Positions 8,572 to 16,180 of a DNA stretch of 64,000 bases are shown here, piece after piece. Location of the stretch: contig QNGA01000004.1 in NCBI GenBank assembly GCA_003298465.1, positions 310,001-374,000 of the forward strand, written 5' to 3'. The notes beneath the pieces are model-generated. The model did no database searches and was not told the DNA's origin. It was given only the letters and a program-made list of their open reading frames with translations. The position numbers were made by a program, and so were the translations under genes. This stretch comes from a halophilic archaeon (GTDB lineage: Archaea; Halobacteriota; Halobacteria; Halobacteriales; Haladaptataceae). Every line of letters begins with the position of its first letter. Position 1 is the stretch's first letter.

Positions 8572-9453
8572 ATGACGGGGGAGTCGACCGACGGCGAGAA
8601 CCTCGAACCGGAGCGCGCGTTCCACCTCGTCGGCCACGAGATACGGGTCGGCATCCTGCTCGCGCTCTGGCGCGCGCCGGAGCACGCGCTCGCGTTCTCC
8701 GAACTGCGGGACCGGGTCGACGTGCGCGACAGCGGCCGGTTCACCTACCACCTGTCGAAACTCGAAGGGCGGTTCGTGCGCCACGAGGGCGACCGGTACG
8801 AACTCCTGTACGCCGGCCATCGGGTCATCGACGCGATACGGAGCGGCGTCTTCCACGAGACGACCGAGGTCGAACCGACCGGTCTGGACCAGTCCTGTCT
8901 CGACTGCGGGGCGACGCTGGCGTTCGAGTACGCCGGCCACGTCGGCACGGTCTCCTGCCCGGACTGCGGAACGACGTTCCTCGAGTATCCGTTCGACCCA
9001 GGCGGCGTTGTCGGCCGGTCCGTCGAGGAGGTCGCGGCGGCCTTCGACCGCCGAACCCGCCACGTGTGGGCGCTCGCCCGCGAGGCCGTCTGTCCCGTCT
9101 GCTCGGGGACGGTCGCGAAACGGCTGGTGACGTCCGCGACCAAGAGCGAGGACCACTACGCGAGCCACCACCCCGTTCTCGCGTCGCTCGACTGCCGGCG
9201 GTGCAGTTTCTTCAGCTACGTCCCCGTCGGCGGGACGCTCCTGACCCACCCCGCCGTCGTGAACGTCCTGTACGAACGCGGCGTCGACGTTCGAAAGACG
9301 CCGCTGTGGCGTCTCGACTTCGTCGTCGACGCTGACCGCGTCGAGGTGCTGTCGACGGACCCGCGACGGGTGGCGGTCGACGTCTCGGCCGGCGACGAGA
9401 CGACGCGCGTCGTCGTCGACGACGAGGCGAACGTGTTATCGGTCGACGGATGA
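8572..9453 (+). CDS. ArsR-like winged-helix protein with zinc-ribbon sensor region
   Basis: 293 residues. Residues about 10-95 form a winged HTH: ERAFHLVGHEIRVGILLAL, LAFSELRDRVDVRDSGRFTYHLSKL, then the wing VRHEGDRYELLYAG. The rest holds two CxxC pairs in a ribbon layout (CLDCG and CPDCG around 110-140) and a second set (CPVCS and CRRC around 185-225). I believe this architecture matches the haloarchaeal DUF7351-type regulators. It probably senses a metal or redox state, which is inference. TTACCTATTA at about 8535-8544 lies some 30 bp before ATG 8572. A separate transcription unit from the gene before it. Confidence 0.85.
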   Translation: MTGESTDGENLEPERAFHLVGHEIRVGILLALWRAPEHALAFSELRDRVDVRDSGRFTYHLSKLEGRFVRHEGDRYELLYAGHRVIDAIRSGVFHETTEVEPTGLDQSCLDCGATLAFEYAGHVGTVSCPDCGTTFLEYPFDPGGVVGRSVEEVAAAFDRRTRHVWALAREAVCPVCSGTVAKRLVTSATKSEDHYASHHPVLASLDCRRCSFFSYVPVGGTLLTHPAVVNVLYERGVDVRKTPLWRLDFVVDADRVEVLSTDPRRVAVDVSAGDETTRVVVDDEANVLSVDG

Positions 9454-9498
9454 CGTCGGAGGGTCGCCGTCCGGTCGCGTTTCCCTCGCCGCGGTCCG

Positions 9499-9552
9499 TG
9501 AAACGCGTTTCAGTAAGCCGCGCTACTGAAATGTAGTTCGGATTATACTTTT
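9499..9552 (+). promoter_or_regulatory. Compound inverted-repeat operator and TATA box
   Basis: A perfect 14-bp palindrome TGAAACGCGTTTCA (9499-9512) shares its right arm with a second perfect inverted repeat, TTTCAGTA (9508-9515) and TACTGAAA (9524-9531). TGAAA thus occurs in the order forward, reverse, forward at about 12-bp pitch. A TATA-like TTATACTTTT (9543-9552) follows directly. This looks like a regulator-controlled promoter with overlapping binding sites. It would fire near 9570, well before the aldo/keto reductase gene, which has its own TTAACTT near 9767. Confidence 0.7.
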
Positions 9553-9576
9553 GGCGGTGGGGCACCAACTTCCGAA

Positions 9577-9594
9577 CGCGTCCGCGAGGACGCG
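9577..9594 (+). other. GNRA-capped hairpin before a small ORF
   Basis: CGCGTCC and GGACGCG form a perfect 7-bp stem closed by GCGA, a GNRA tetraloop. It ends 3 nt before the ATG at 9598 and includes the only purine-rich ribosome-binding-like bases (GAGG). In an RNA from the promoter at 9543 it would occupy the 5' leader. It may block translation or be part of a structured noncoding RNA. Confidence 0.6.
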
Positions 9595-9597
9595 ACC

Positions 9598-9699
9598 ATG
9601 AACTTCGACTGCACGCGGTGGAAGACGGTGACGAACTGGTATCGGTGCCGGCGGCGCAAACTGCAACTGGGCGCGTCGGTCACGGCGTCCGCGGGGTGA
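9598..9699 (+). CDS. Possible 33-residue basic peptide (or part of a noncoding RNA)
   Basis: ATG 9598 to TGA 9697-9699. The peptide starts MNFDCTRWKTVTNWYRC and continues RRRKLQLGASVTASAG, so it is basic and rich in Trp and Cys, the reverse of the acidic proteome around it. A regulated-looking promoter lies about 50 bp upstream and a GNRA hairpin touches the start. I recognise no family. Coding is uncertain; the same transcript could act as an RNA. The 100 bp between it and the aldo/keto reductase gene hold only that gene's own promoter. Confidence 0.35.
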   Translation: MNFDCTRWKTVTNWYRCRRRKLQLGASVTASAG

Positions 9700-9796
9700 C
9701 GCCGGCACCCGAATCGCATCGCAGACGGTCGGCATCCGAACCGTCCTCGCGTCGAACCCCTGCCCGTTAACTTCGCGCTCCCGCAACCGGCGGTCG

Positions 9797-10567
9797 ATGC
9801 CGACCGAAACCCTGCCGACCGTCGGACTGGGGACGATGGAGATAGACGACGCCGACCGCATCACCGACGCGATAGCCGCCGGCTACCGACACCTCGACAC
9901 GGCACAGATATACGACAACGAGGCCGTGGTCGGTCGGGGCATCGAGCGCGCCGGCGTCGACCGCGAGGACCTCTTCCTCGCGACGAAGGTGTGGGCGGAC
10001 AGCCTCGGGGCCGACGACGTGCGCGAGTCCACGACGGCGAGCCTCGACAGACTCGGCGTCGACGCCGTCGACCTGCTGTACGTCCACCGTCCTATCGAGG
10101 ACTACGACCCCGGGGAGACGCTGCCGGCGTTCGACCGTCTGCGCGACGCGGGAGCGGTCGACCACGTCGGCGTGAGCAACTTCACGGCCGACCAGCTCGA
10201 CACGGTCCGCGAGACGCTCGACGCGCCCATCTTCGCCCACCAGGTCGAGATGCACCCGCTCTACCAGCAGGAGGAACTGCTCGCCTACGCCCGGCGTCAC
10301 GACCACTACCTGGTCGCGTACTCGCCGCTGGCGCAGGGCGAGGCGTTCGACCTGCCCGCGGTGACCGCCGTCGCCGAGAAACACGGCGCGACGGCGGCGC
10401 AGGTGAGCCTCGCGTGGCTCGCCGGCAAGGAGAACGTCGTCCCCATCCCGCGGTCGGCCAGTCCGACGCACCTGCGGGAGAACCTGGCCGCGCGCGACCT
10501 GACGCTCGACGACGAGGACGTGGCTCGCATCGAGGCCATCGACCGCGAGAAGAAGCTGTTCGAGTAG
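9797..10567 (+). CDS. Aldo/keto reductase (2,5-diketo-D-gluconate reductase type)
   Basis: 256 residues, on the short side for the (beta/alpha)8 AKR family but typical for this prokaryotic subgroup. It reduces aldehydes or ketones with NADPH. The catalytic tetrad is visible: Asp and Tyr in DTAQIYDNE, Lys in FLATKVW, His in LLYVHRP. GVSNF and the cofactor-phosphate loop IPRSASPTHLRENL are also present. GTTAACTT about 30 bp upstream of ATG 9797 is its promoter. Convergent with the acetyl-CoA synthetase gene, the stop codons almost touching. Substrate unknown. Confidence 0.92.
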   Translation: MPTETLPTVGLGTMEIDDADRITDAIAAGYRHLDTAQIYDNEAVVGRGIERAGVDREDLFLATKVWADSLGADDVRESTTASLDRLGVDAVDLLYVHRPIEDYDPGETLPAFDRLRDAGAVDHVGVSNFTADQLDTVRETLDAPIFAHQVEMHPLYQQEELLAYARRHDHYLVAYSPLAQGEAFDLPAVTAVAEKHGATAAQVSLAWLAGKENVVPIPRSASPTHLRENLAARDLTLDDEDVARIEAIDREKKLFE

Positions 10568-12592
10568 CTAGCTCGCCTCTTCGAGTTCCTCCAGCGCCCC
10601 GGGGTTCTCGATGCTGGACATGTCGCCGAGGTCCTCGCCGGTGTAGGTCGCCTCGATGGCGCGCCGGATTATCTTCCCGCTCTGGGTCTTCGGGAACTCG
10701 GAGACGAACAGTATCTCGCGGGGGCGGAACGGCTTGCCGAGTTCGTCGCCGACCTGCTCGCGCAGCACCTCCCGGAGCGCGTCGCTCGGCTCCTGGTCGT
10801 CTTCGAGGATGACGTAGGCGACGACGGCCTGGCCGGTCGTGTCGTCCGGAACGCCGACGGCGGCGGCCTGGTTGACGGCCTCGTGGTCGATGAGCGCGCC
10901 CTCGACCTCGGCGGGGCCGACCTTCCGCCCGGCGACGTTGATGGCGTCGTCGGCGCGGCCGTGGAGGAACCAGAAGCCGTCCTCGTCCTTCTGGGCCCAG
11001 TCGCCGTGGTCCCACATCGGCGGGTCCTCGAACGTCGACCAGTACTCCGACAGGTAGCGCTCGTCGCCCGACCAGAGGCTCTTGGTCATCGACGGACAGG
11101 AGTCGCGGGCGACGAGGAAGCCTCGCTCGTTGGTGTCGGCGATGGACTCGCCCTGCGAGTTCACGATGTCGACGTCCATCCCGAGGCCCGGCCCGCCGAG
11201 CGTGCAGGGCTTCAGCGACTGGATGGGCATCGGCATGAGGAAGCAGCCGCAGATCTCCGTGCCGCCGGAGATGTTGATGATGGGCGCTTCCCCGCCGCCG
11301 ACGTTCTCGTAGAACCAGTTCCAGGACTCGGGGTCCCACGGTTCGCCCGTGGAACCGAGCAGGCGGAGGGTGGAGAGGTCGTGGCCCTCCAGCCACTCGT
11401 CGCCGTGCTTCCGGAGCGCGCGGATGGCGGTCGGCGAGATGCCGAACTGGGTGAGGCCGTGGCGGTCTATCATCTCCCAGAAGCGGTCCGGCCGGGGGTG
11501 GTCCGGCGCGCCCTCGTACATGAAGACGGTGCCGCCGAACGCGTGATTGCCGATGAGCGTCCACGGCCCCATCATCCAGCCGATGTCGCTCACCCAGAAG
11601 AACCGGTCGCTGGGTTTGAGGTCGAACCCGAAGTAGAGCTCTTTCGCACACTGGACCAGTTGGCCGGCGTGGGTGTGGACGATGCCCTTCGGCTTGCCCG
11701 TCGTGCCCGACGAGTACAGCAGCATCGACTCGTCGCCGGCGTCCGTCTCCACCGTGTCGAACTCGTCGTCCTGCTCGGGGACGACGTCGTGCCACCACTC
11801 GTCGCGCTCGTCGTCCCACGGAATCGCGGCGTCGCCCGCTTCGTCGCCGCTCTGCTCGCCGTCCGAGGCCCGCCGGGTGTCGCTTCCCAGACGGTCGTAG
11901 ACGATGGTGTGTTCGACGTGGCCGACCTCCTCGATGGCGTCGTCGGCCGTCCCCTTCAGCGTGACCTCGCTCCCCCGCCGGTAGAAGCCGTCGCCCGTGA
12001 ACAGCACCGAACACTCCGAGTCGTCGATGCGGGTCGCCGTGGCGTCCGTGCCGAACCCGGAGAAGATGGGGACCGCGATAGCGCCCGCCTTGAGGACGCC
12101 GTAGAGGATGGAGACGACCTCGGGCACCATCGGCATGTAGAGGCCGACCGTGTCGCCCTTCCCGACCCCGCGTTCGGCGAGGGCGTTGGCGACCTGGTTC
12201 GACTCGCGGTGGAGTTCGTGGAACGTTATCTCGCGCACGTCGCCGGGTTCGCCCTCCCAGATGCAGGCGACCTTGTTGCGCTCCTCGGCGTCGGGAGCGG
12301 CCCAGCGGTCGACGACGTTGTGCGCGATGTTGACGGCGCCGCCCGGATACCACTTCGAGAACTGCGGTCCCTCGGAGTCGTCCCGGACCGCCTCGTAGTC
12401 CTCGTAGAAATCGATGTCGAGGTAGTCGACCATCTCGTCCCAGAACCAGTCGACCTCCGTCGTCGTTCGCTCGATGAGTTCCTCGTAGTCCTCGATGTCG
12501 TGCGTCTGCATGAACTGCCAGACGTTCGTGGACTCGACGAACTCCCGCGACGGTTCGTGGACGACCTCGTCGACGTCCGCAAGCGTATCCAT
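10568..12592 (-). CDS. Acetyl-CoA synthetase / AMP-dependent acyl-CoA synthetase
   Basis: 674 residues, the full length of an acetyl-CoA synthetase. It forms an acyl-adenylate and then the CoA thioester. Seen: the ACS N-terminal cap (FSKWYPGGAVNIAHN), P-loop YSSGTTGKPKGIVH, STGEPWDPESWNWFY, NISGGTEICG, the hinge region GRADDAINVAGRKVGPAEVE, and the acetylatable C-terminal Lys in KTQSGKIIRRAI. ATG 12592 is chosen over GTG 12622 because CAGGAGG (12601-12607) lies 8 nt upstream. An acidic insert (about 235-275) is typical of halophile adaptation. Acetate is likely but propionate or other short acids are possible. Confidence 0.92.
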   Translation of the reverse strand: MDTLADVDEVVHEPSREFVESTNVWQFMQTHDIEDYEELIERTTTEVDWFWDEMVDYLDIDFYEDYEAVRDDSEGPQFSKWYPGGAVNIAHNVVDRWAAPDAEERNKVACIWEGEPGDVREITFHELHRESNQVANALAERGVGKGDTVGLYMPMVPEVVSILYGVLKAGAIAVPIFSGFGTDATATRIDDSECSVLFTGDGFYRRGSEVTLKGTADDAIEEVGHVEHTIVYDRLGSDTRRASDGEQSGDEAGDAAIPWDDERDEWWHDVVPEQDDEFDTVETDAGDESMLLYSSGTTGKPKGIVHTHAGQLVQCAKELYFGFDLKPSDRFFWVSDIGWMMGPWTLIGNHAFGGTVFMYEGAPDHPRPDRFWEMIDRHGLTQFGISPTAIRALRKHGDEWLEGHDLSTLRLLGSTGEPWDPESWNWFYENVGGGEAPIINISGGTEICGCFLMPMPIQSLKPCTLGGPGLGMDVDIVNSQGESIADTNERGFLVARDSCPSMTKSLWSGDERYLSEYWSTFEDPPMWDHGDWAQKDEDGFWFLHGRADDAINVAGRKVGPAEVEGALIDHEAVNQAAAVGVPDDTTGQAVVAYVILEDDQEPSDALREVLREQVGDELGKPFRPREILFVSEFPKTQSGKIIRRAIEATYTGEDLGDMSSIENPGALEELEEAS

Positions 12593-12600
12593 GTGGGTTT

Positions 12601-12607
12601 CCTCCTG
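12601..12607 (-). promoter_or_regulatory. Shine-Dalgarno site of the acetyl-CoA synthetase gene
   Basis: CAGGAGG on the minus strand, 8 nt before ATG 12592. It decides the start against the in-frame GTG at 12622 and shows that this mRNA has a leader, unlike many leaderless genes nearby. Confidence 0.7.
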
Positions 12608-12789
12608 TGGCAGAATTTGCACACGCGCCTCAAAATAGTTTACTTCGGCATCTCAGGGCGCGTTCGATGGGATGCGTTCGGCTCCGGACGCCTCGATAGC
12701 GGTCGCTCTCGAAACGTCGTCTGGCGAGCGGAGGCGAATCGAGTGCAGCGTCGACGGCCGTCGACCGAGCGCCGGGGACGGTCGCGTCC

Positions 12790-13101
12790 TCAGGGCAGTT
12801 CGCCGCCGTCGAGTTCGTCGAGGCGCTCGACGACGTCCTTGAGGTCGGCGGACTCCTCGACGTCGTCGCGCACCCGCTCGCGAACCCGCACGGCGTTCGA
12901 GTCGGCGTCGTACGACCGGACGTACTCGGCGCGCGAGTGCTCGTCGAACGCGTGCCGGATGGCGAAGTAACCGTCGGGGACGACCGCGCCGCAGACCGCA
13001 CACTCCTGGCGCTCGTGCTCGGTGGTCTGGTGGACGATGGCGTCCTCGACGCTGCCGAACTGCTTCCCGCAGCCGTCGATGTCGCATTCCCAGGCCGACA
13101 T
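12790..13101 (-). CDS. Small two-zinc-finger protein
   Basis: 103 residues. Two fingers are visible: ECDIDGCGKQF with His residues in AIVHQTTEHE (C2H2-like, about 5-30) and ECAVCGAVVPDG followed by IRHAFDEH (about 33-55). The remaining half is helical and acidic. I believe it belongs to a haloarchaeal C2H2-like family (DUF7565). Its target, nucleic acid or protein, is unknown. GTTTTATCA about 28 bp before ATG 13101 is the promoter, fitting a leaderless mRNA. Confidence 0.82.
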   Translation of the reverse strand: MSAWECDIDGCGKQFGSVEDAIVHQTTEHERQECAVCGAVVPDGYFAIRHAFDEHSRAEYVRSYDADSNAVRVRERVRDDVEESADLKDVVERLDELDGGELP

Positions 13102-13306
13102 TCGGGTAGACGTTGTAAGTCCGGTGATAAAACCTTTTCTTGCGCTGCCCGGACCGTCCCGGGCGTCGGCCGCCGCAGGAGCGTCGACCGACTCGGCAAT
13201 GTGGCGTCCGCGAACGCCGCCGCGGACCGCTCCGGGTGGCGGCGTCGGAGGGCCCGTCGAAGGAGACGGCGGTCGGCGACTCGGCCTCCCGACGGTCAGA
13301 CCCGTA

Positions 13307-13337
13307 GGTGGCGCGTAGCGACCGCTGGTGGCGCGTA
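13307..13337. repeat. Short direct repeat beside the SRP RNA gene
   Basis: GGTGGCGCGTA occurs at 13307-13317 and again at 13327-13337 (20-bp period), just past the predicted 3' end of the SRP RNA. It may be a processing or termination element, or chance in GC-rich sequence. The rest of 13102-13349 shows no gene on either strand. Confidence 0.4.
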
Positions 13338-13349
13338 ATGACGGAGTAT

Positions 13350-13660
13350 GAATGCGGACGACCGGGGTTGCCCGGCGTTCCGGGCCGGGTAGTCCCGGGT
13401 GCCTTCTCCACCCCGCAACCCTACGAGCGACAGATGTCCGGCGGTCCGCTGCTCACTTCCGTGCCTGACGGATTACCACCGGTTAACTGCGACGACGACG
13501 CCCCTGCGAGCGCGCGCCGCAGACCTCTGTCCCCGCAGGACGAGGCTTCTGCGTCGGCTTCCGGGGCCCGGCCCGGTCTGACCGGACGAGCCCGGCGTTC
13601 GGTCCCCGCTGAAGACCATAGTGCGGGTGACGAGCAGGGCCTAACTGCCCGACCTAGTCC
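13350..13660 (-). ncRNA. Signal recognition particle RNA (7S RNA)
   Basis: About 311 nt, the length of archaeal 7S RNA. The invariant SRP54-binding helix 8 reads, on the minus strand, GTCAGG-CAC-GGAA-GTG-AGCAGC (13469 down to 13448), with a GGAA tetraloop. The 5' end GGACTAGGTCGGGCAG begins at about 13660 and leads into the Alu-like domain; long GC-rich arms at both ends can pair to form helix 5. The RNA scaffolds SRP19 and SRP54 and targets membrane and secreted proteins co-translationally. The exact ends are estimated. The plus-strand open frame across it is an artefact. Confidence 0.9.
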
Positions 13661-13681
13661 ATTTCACAGTAGTCGACTCTG

Positions 13682-13690
13682 ACTTAAGGC
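13682..13690 (-). promoter_or_regulatory. TATA box of the SRP RNA gene
   Basis: CCTTAAGTC on the minus strand lies about 25 bp before the estimated 5' end of the SRP RNA at 13660, the usual archaeal TBP-to-start distance. Confidence 0.6.
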
Positions 13691-13741
13691 CTTTTCGCCT
13701 TCCCGTCCGCCTCCGTTCCGCGTTCGGGCCGCGGGCCCGGG

Positions 13742-14167
13742 TCACGCCGCGACCGAGGCGATGGCCAGGAGGTTCGAGACGACGACGAGCGTCCCGACGG
13801 TGAGGTAGACGAAGCTCCCCAGGCGGAAGGTCCGGCGGGAGCGTCGGGTGAGCGTCGGCAGCACGACGAGCAGGCCGGCGGTGACGGCCTTCACGAGGAC
13901 CAGTCCCGCGATGCCGAGGTGGGCGAGCAGGGTCGCCACGACGGGGTTGCCCTCGTCCAGGCCGAGGTGAAGTCCCACGCCGGTCGTGACGACGTCGCCG
14001 GCCATGACGACGAGGACGGCCAGCAGGAGCGGTGGCGAGACGTGCGACCACTGGGCGTCGTCTCGCCGAACGCGGTCGACCGACCGGCTACCGTCGGCCG
14101 TTCGACCGGCGTCCGTCGAGGGGGCAGCGTCGGACGACGAACCGGCGTCGATGTCGGTTCGAGGCAC
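13742..14167 (-). CDS. DUF5658-like membrane protein
   Basis: 141 residues from GTG 14167. CTATAAC about 28 bp upstream (near 14195) supports this start, and no better ATG exists. The N-terminal 40 residues are polar and disordered (SSSDAAPSTDAGRT); then four hydrophobic segments begin at LLLAVLVVMAGDVVTTGVGL. The sequence GDVVTTGVGLHLGLDEGNPV resembles the DUF5658 signature as I remember it. Integral membrane; function unknown. Confidence 0.78.
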   Translation of the reverse strand: MPRTDIDAGSSSDAAPSTDAGRTADGSRSVDRVRRDDAQWSHVSPPLLLAVLVVMAGDVVTTGVGLHLGLDEGNPVVATLLAHLGIAGLVLVKAVTAGLLVVLPTLTRRSRRTFRLGSFVYLTVGTLVVVSNLLAIASVAA

Positions 14168-14274
14168 GGAGACGACTCCGTCATCCCTGTACTTTGTTAT
14201 AGCCAGACTGACCGGGGGTAACGAGCCACTGCGACGCGAAACGGCGGTCTATCCCCGCCGACGGCCGGGGACGG

Positions 14275-14679
14275 TTACAGCACGCTCCGGGCGTACCAGG
14301 TCGCGCTCGCGGGAATCGCCAGCGCGGCCAGCAGCACCACCCAGCGGTGGTACTTCAGGGAGTCCATCCGCGCGGTTTCGATCAGCGTGTCGGCGGACGT
14401 CGCGGCCACCCACCAGAGCGTGAGAAGCGCGATGAAGCCGCCGAGGGCGAGCGTCGCTCCCGCGACCGTCGGCGGGTCGGTGCGTTCGTTGATGGCGGAG
14501 CCGAACGCGACGACGGCCACCGACGCGAACAGGGCGTCCAGCAGATAGACCGGAACGGCGACGGTGCCGTAGTAGACGGCGACGGCGGACCCGGGCGCGA
14601 CGAAGTAGGGAAAGACGAGCGCGGCGAGCAGCACCAGACACGACGCGATGCCGACCGCGGGGGCGAGTCGCTGGCTCAT
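14275..14679 (-). CDS. Conserved haloarchaeal membrane protein
   Basis: 134 residues with four membrane segments starting at LAPAVGIASCLVLLAALVF. A short loop INERTDPPT sits between helices 2 and 3. ATG 14679 is chosen because GCTTAACT lies about 25 bp upstream; the longer open frame beyond it is the shadow of the divergent gene. I do not recognise a characterised family (possibly DUF7548). Confidence 0.75.
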   Translation of the reverse strand: MSQRLAPAVGIASCLVLLAALVFPYFVAPGSAVAVYYGTVAVPVYLLDALFASVAVVAFGSAINERTDPPTVAGATLALGGFIALLTLWWVAATSADTLIETARMDSLKYHRWVVLLAALAIPASATWYARSVL

Positions 14680-14761
14680 GTCCGGAGGTGACTCACCCGA
14701 CCGAGTTAAGCCCCGTGCTTCAGTCGGAAAAATGAGGGTAGTGGAGAACGAGGGGACGCAC

Positions 14762-15082
14762 ATGGGACTCGGAGGAACCGCCAAGAAGATCCAGAAGCTG
14801 GCCGACCGAGCGGAACAGCTGTACAGCCGACTGAACGACGTGTACGACCAGGTCCAGAAGCTACGCGAGAGCCTGGAGACGACCGAGCAGCGCGTCGAAC
14901 GACTGGAGACCGAGAACGCGAAACAGCAGGCGCTCGTGGAGGCGCTGGCGCGCGAGCAGGGTATCGACGTCGACGAGGTGCTGGCAGACGTCGACGGCGA
15001 CGCGACCGACGCCGCGGACGCCGGAGCGGAGTCCGGCAGTTCGACCGACTCGACCGCACCGCCGACGGACTCGTCCGAATAA
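14762..15082 (+). CDS. DUF5798-like coiled-coil protein
   Basis: 106 residues. MGLGGTAKKIQKLADRAEQL opens a long heptad-rich coiled coil (about 8-75), followed by an acidic Ser/Thr/Asp-rich tail (DADAG, STDSTAPPTDSSE). I believe it is DUF5798, a haloarchaeal family of unknown function. The in-frame ATG at 14732 is less likely because family members begin MGLG. Probably a cytoplasmic oligomer. Confidence 0.82.
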   Translation: MGLGGTAKKIQKLADRAEQLYSRLNDVYDQVQKLRESLETTEQRVERLETENAKQQALVEALAREQGIDVDEVLADVDGDATDAADAGAESGSSTDSTAPPTDSSE

Positions 15083-15119
15083 CAACGACTAACAGCCACG
15101 CAGCCATCGTTTCACGCGA

Positions 15120-16100
15120 ATGACGACGCATCTGGAACCGCTCGATTCGGTGCTCGACACCGTCGGGCAGACGCCGCTCGTTCGCGTCCACGCCGGTCCC
15201 GACGACGTGCCGGTGTACGCGAAGCTGGAGTCGTTCAACCCCGGCGCGAGCGTCAAGGACCGCATCGGGAAGTACATGGTCGAGCGGATGCTCGAACGGG
15301 GCGACCTCGAACCCGGCGGCACCGTCGTCGAGCCGACCGCCGGCAACACCGGCATCGGATTCGCCGTCGCCGCCGGCCAGCTCGACGTGAACGCCGTCTT
15401 CGTCGTCCCGGAGCGGTTCAGCCTCGAAAAGCAACAGCTCATGCGGGCGCTCGGTTCGGAGGTCATCAACACGCCCACCGAGGACGGGATGGGCGGCGCC
15501 ATCGACCGCGCCCACCAGCTCGCCGAGGAGACGGAGGGAGCGGTCGTCCCCCAGCAGTTCGCCAACCCGCTCAACGTCGAAGCCCACTACGAGACCACCG
15601 CCCCCGAGATGTTCGAGGCGCTGGACGGCGAGGTCGGCGCGGTCGTCGCCGGCTGTGGCACCGCGGGCACGCTCATGGGCATCGCGAAGTACGCTCGCGA
15701 GCAGAACCCCGACACGTACGTCGCCGCGGTCGAACCCGAGGGGTCGCTGTACGCCGAGACGAAGGGCGCGGACGTCGAGGAGGCCGAGTACAAGATAGAG
15801 GGCATCGGCACGCACGACCCCTCGACGAACGAGCTGTTCGACCCCGACCTCGTCGACGACGTCGTCCGTGTCGCCGACCGGGCCGCCCAGGACGAACTGA
15901 AGCGACTCGCCCGCGAGGAGGGCCAGCTCGTCGCCTCCAGCGCGGGTGCGGCCAGCGTCGCGGCGCGGGCCGTCGCGGAGGCCATCCGCGACGGGGAGGT
16001 CGACGCCCCCCACGACACCGTCGTCACGGTGTTCCCGGACTCCAGCGAGCGGTACCTCTCGAAGGGCATCTATCGCTCCTTCGAGGACTGGGAAGGCTGA
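15120..16100 (+). CDS. cysK: Cysteine synthase family PLP enzyme
   Basis: 326 residues. It is a fold-type II PLP enzyme that makes cysteine from O-acetyl- or O-phosphoserine and sulfide, or cystathionine from serine and homocysteine. Seen: the Schiff-base Lys in NPGASVKDRIG (near residue 46), the substrate loop EPTAGNTGIG, the PLP phosphate loop AGCGTAGTLMG, and the C-terminal SSAGAASVAA. The length equals bacterial CysK/CBS catalytic cores; no regulatory CBS domain is fused. The separate CBS-domain gene lies 80 bp downstream on the same strand. CysK and CBS cannot be separated by sight. Confidence 0.92.
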   Translation: MTTHLEPLDSVLDTVGQTPLVRVHAGPDDVPVYAKLESFNPGASVKDRIGKYMVERMLERGDLEPGGTVVEPTAGNTGIGFAVAAGQLDVNAVFVVPERFSLEKQQLMRALGSEVINTPTEDGMGGAIDRAHQLAEETEGAVVPQQFANPLNVEAHYETTAPEMFEALDGEVGAVVAGCGTAGTLMGIAKYAREQNPDTYVAAVEPEGSLYAETKGADVEEAEYKIEGIGTHDPSTNELFDPDLVDDVVRVADRAAQDELKRLAREEGQLVASSAGAASVAARAVAEAIRDGEVDAPHDTVVTVFPDSSERYLSKGIYRSFEDWEG

Positions 16101-16180
16101 GCCGTCCGGAGTTCCGCCGCGCGAGCGGGTCCGCGACGCGGTCGGGAGGTTTTTTGCCCCTGCCCCCGTCCGGTACCAGC

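Noticed and set aside
13350..13660. RNase P RNA as an alternative identity
   Set aside because: No conserved RNase P P4 sequence elements were seen, whereas the SRP helix 8 with GGAA loop is exact.
13308..13682. A plus-strand open frame of 124 codons over the SRP RNA
   Set aside because: The helix 8 signature and overall structure on the minus strand identify the region as SRP RNA; the frame has no protein-like composition.
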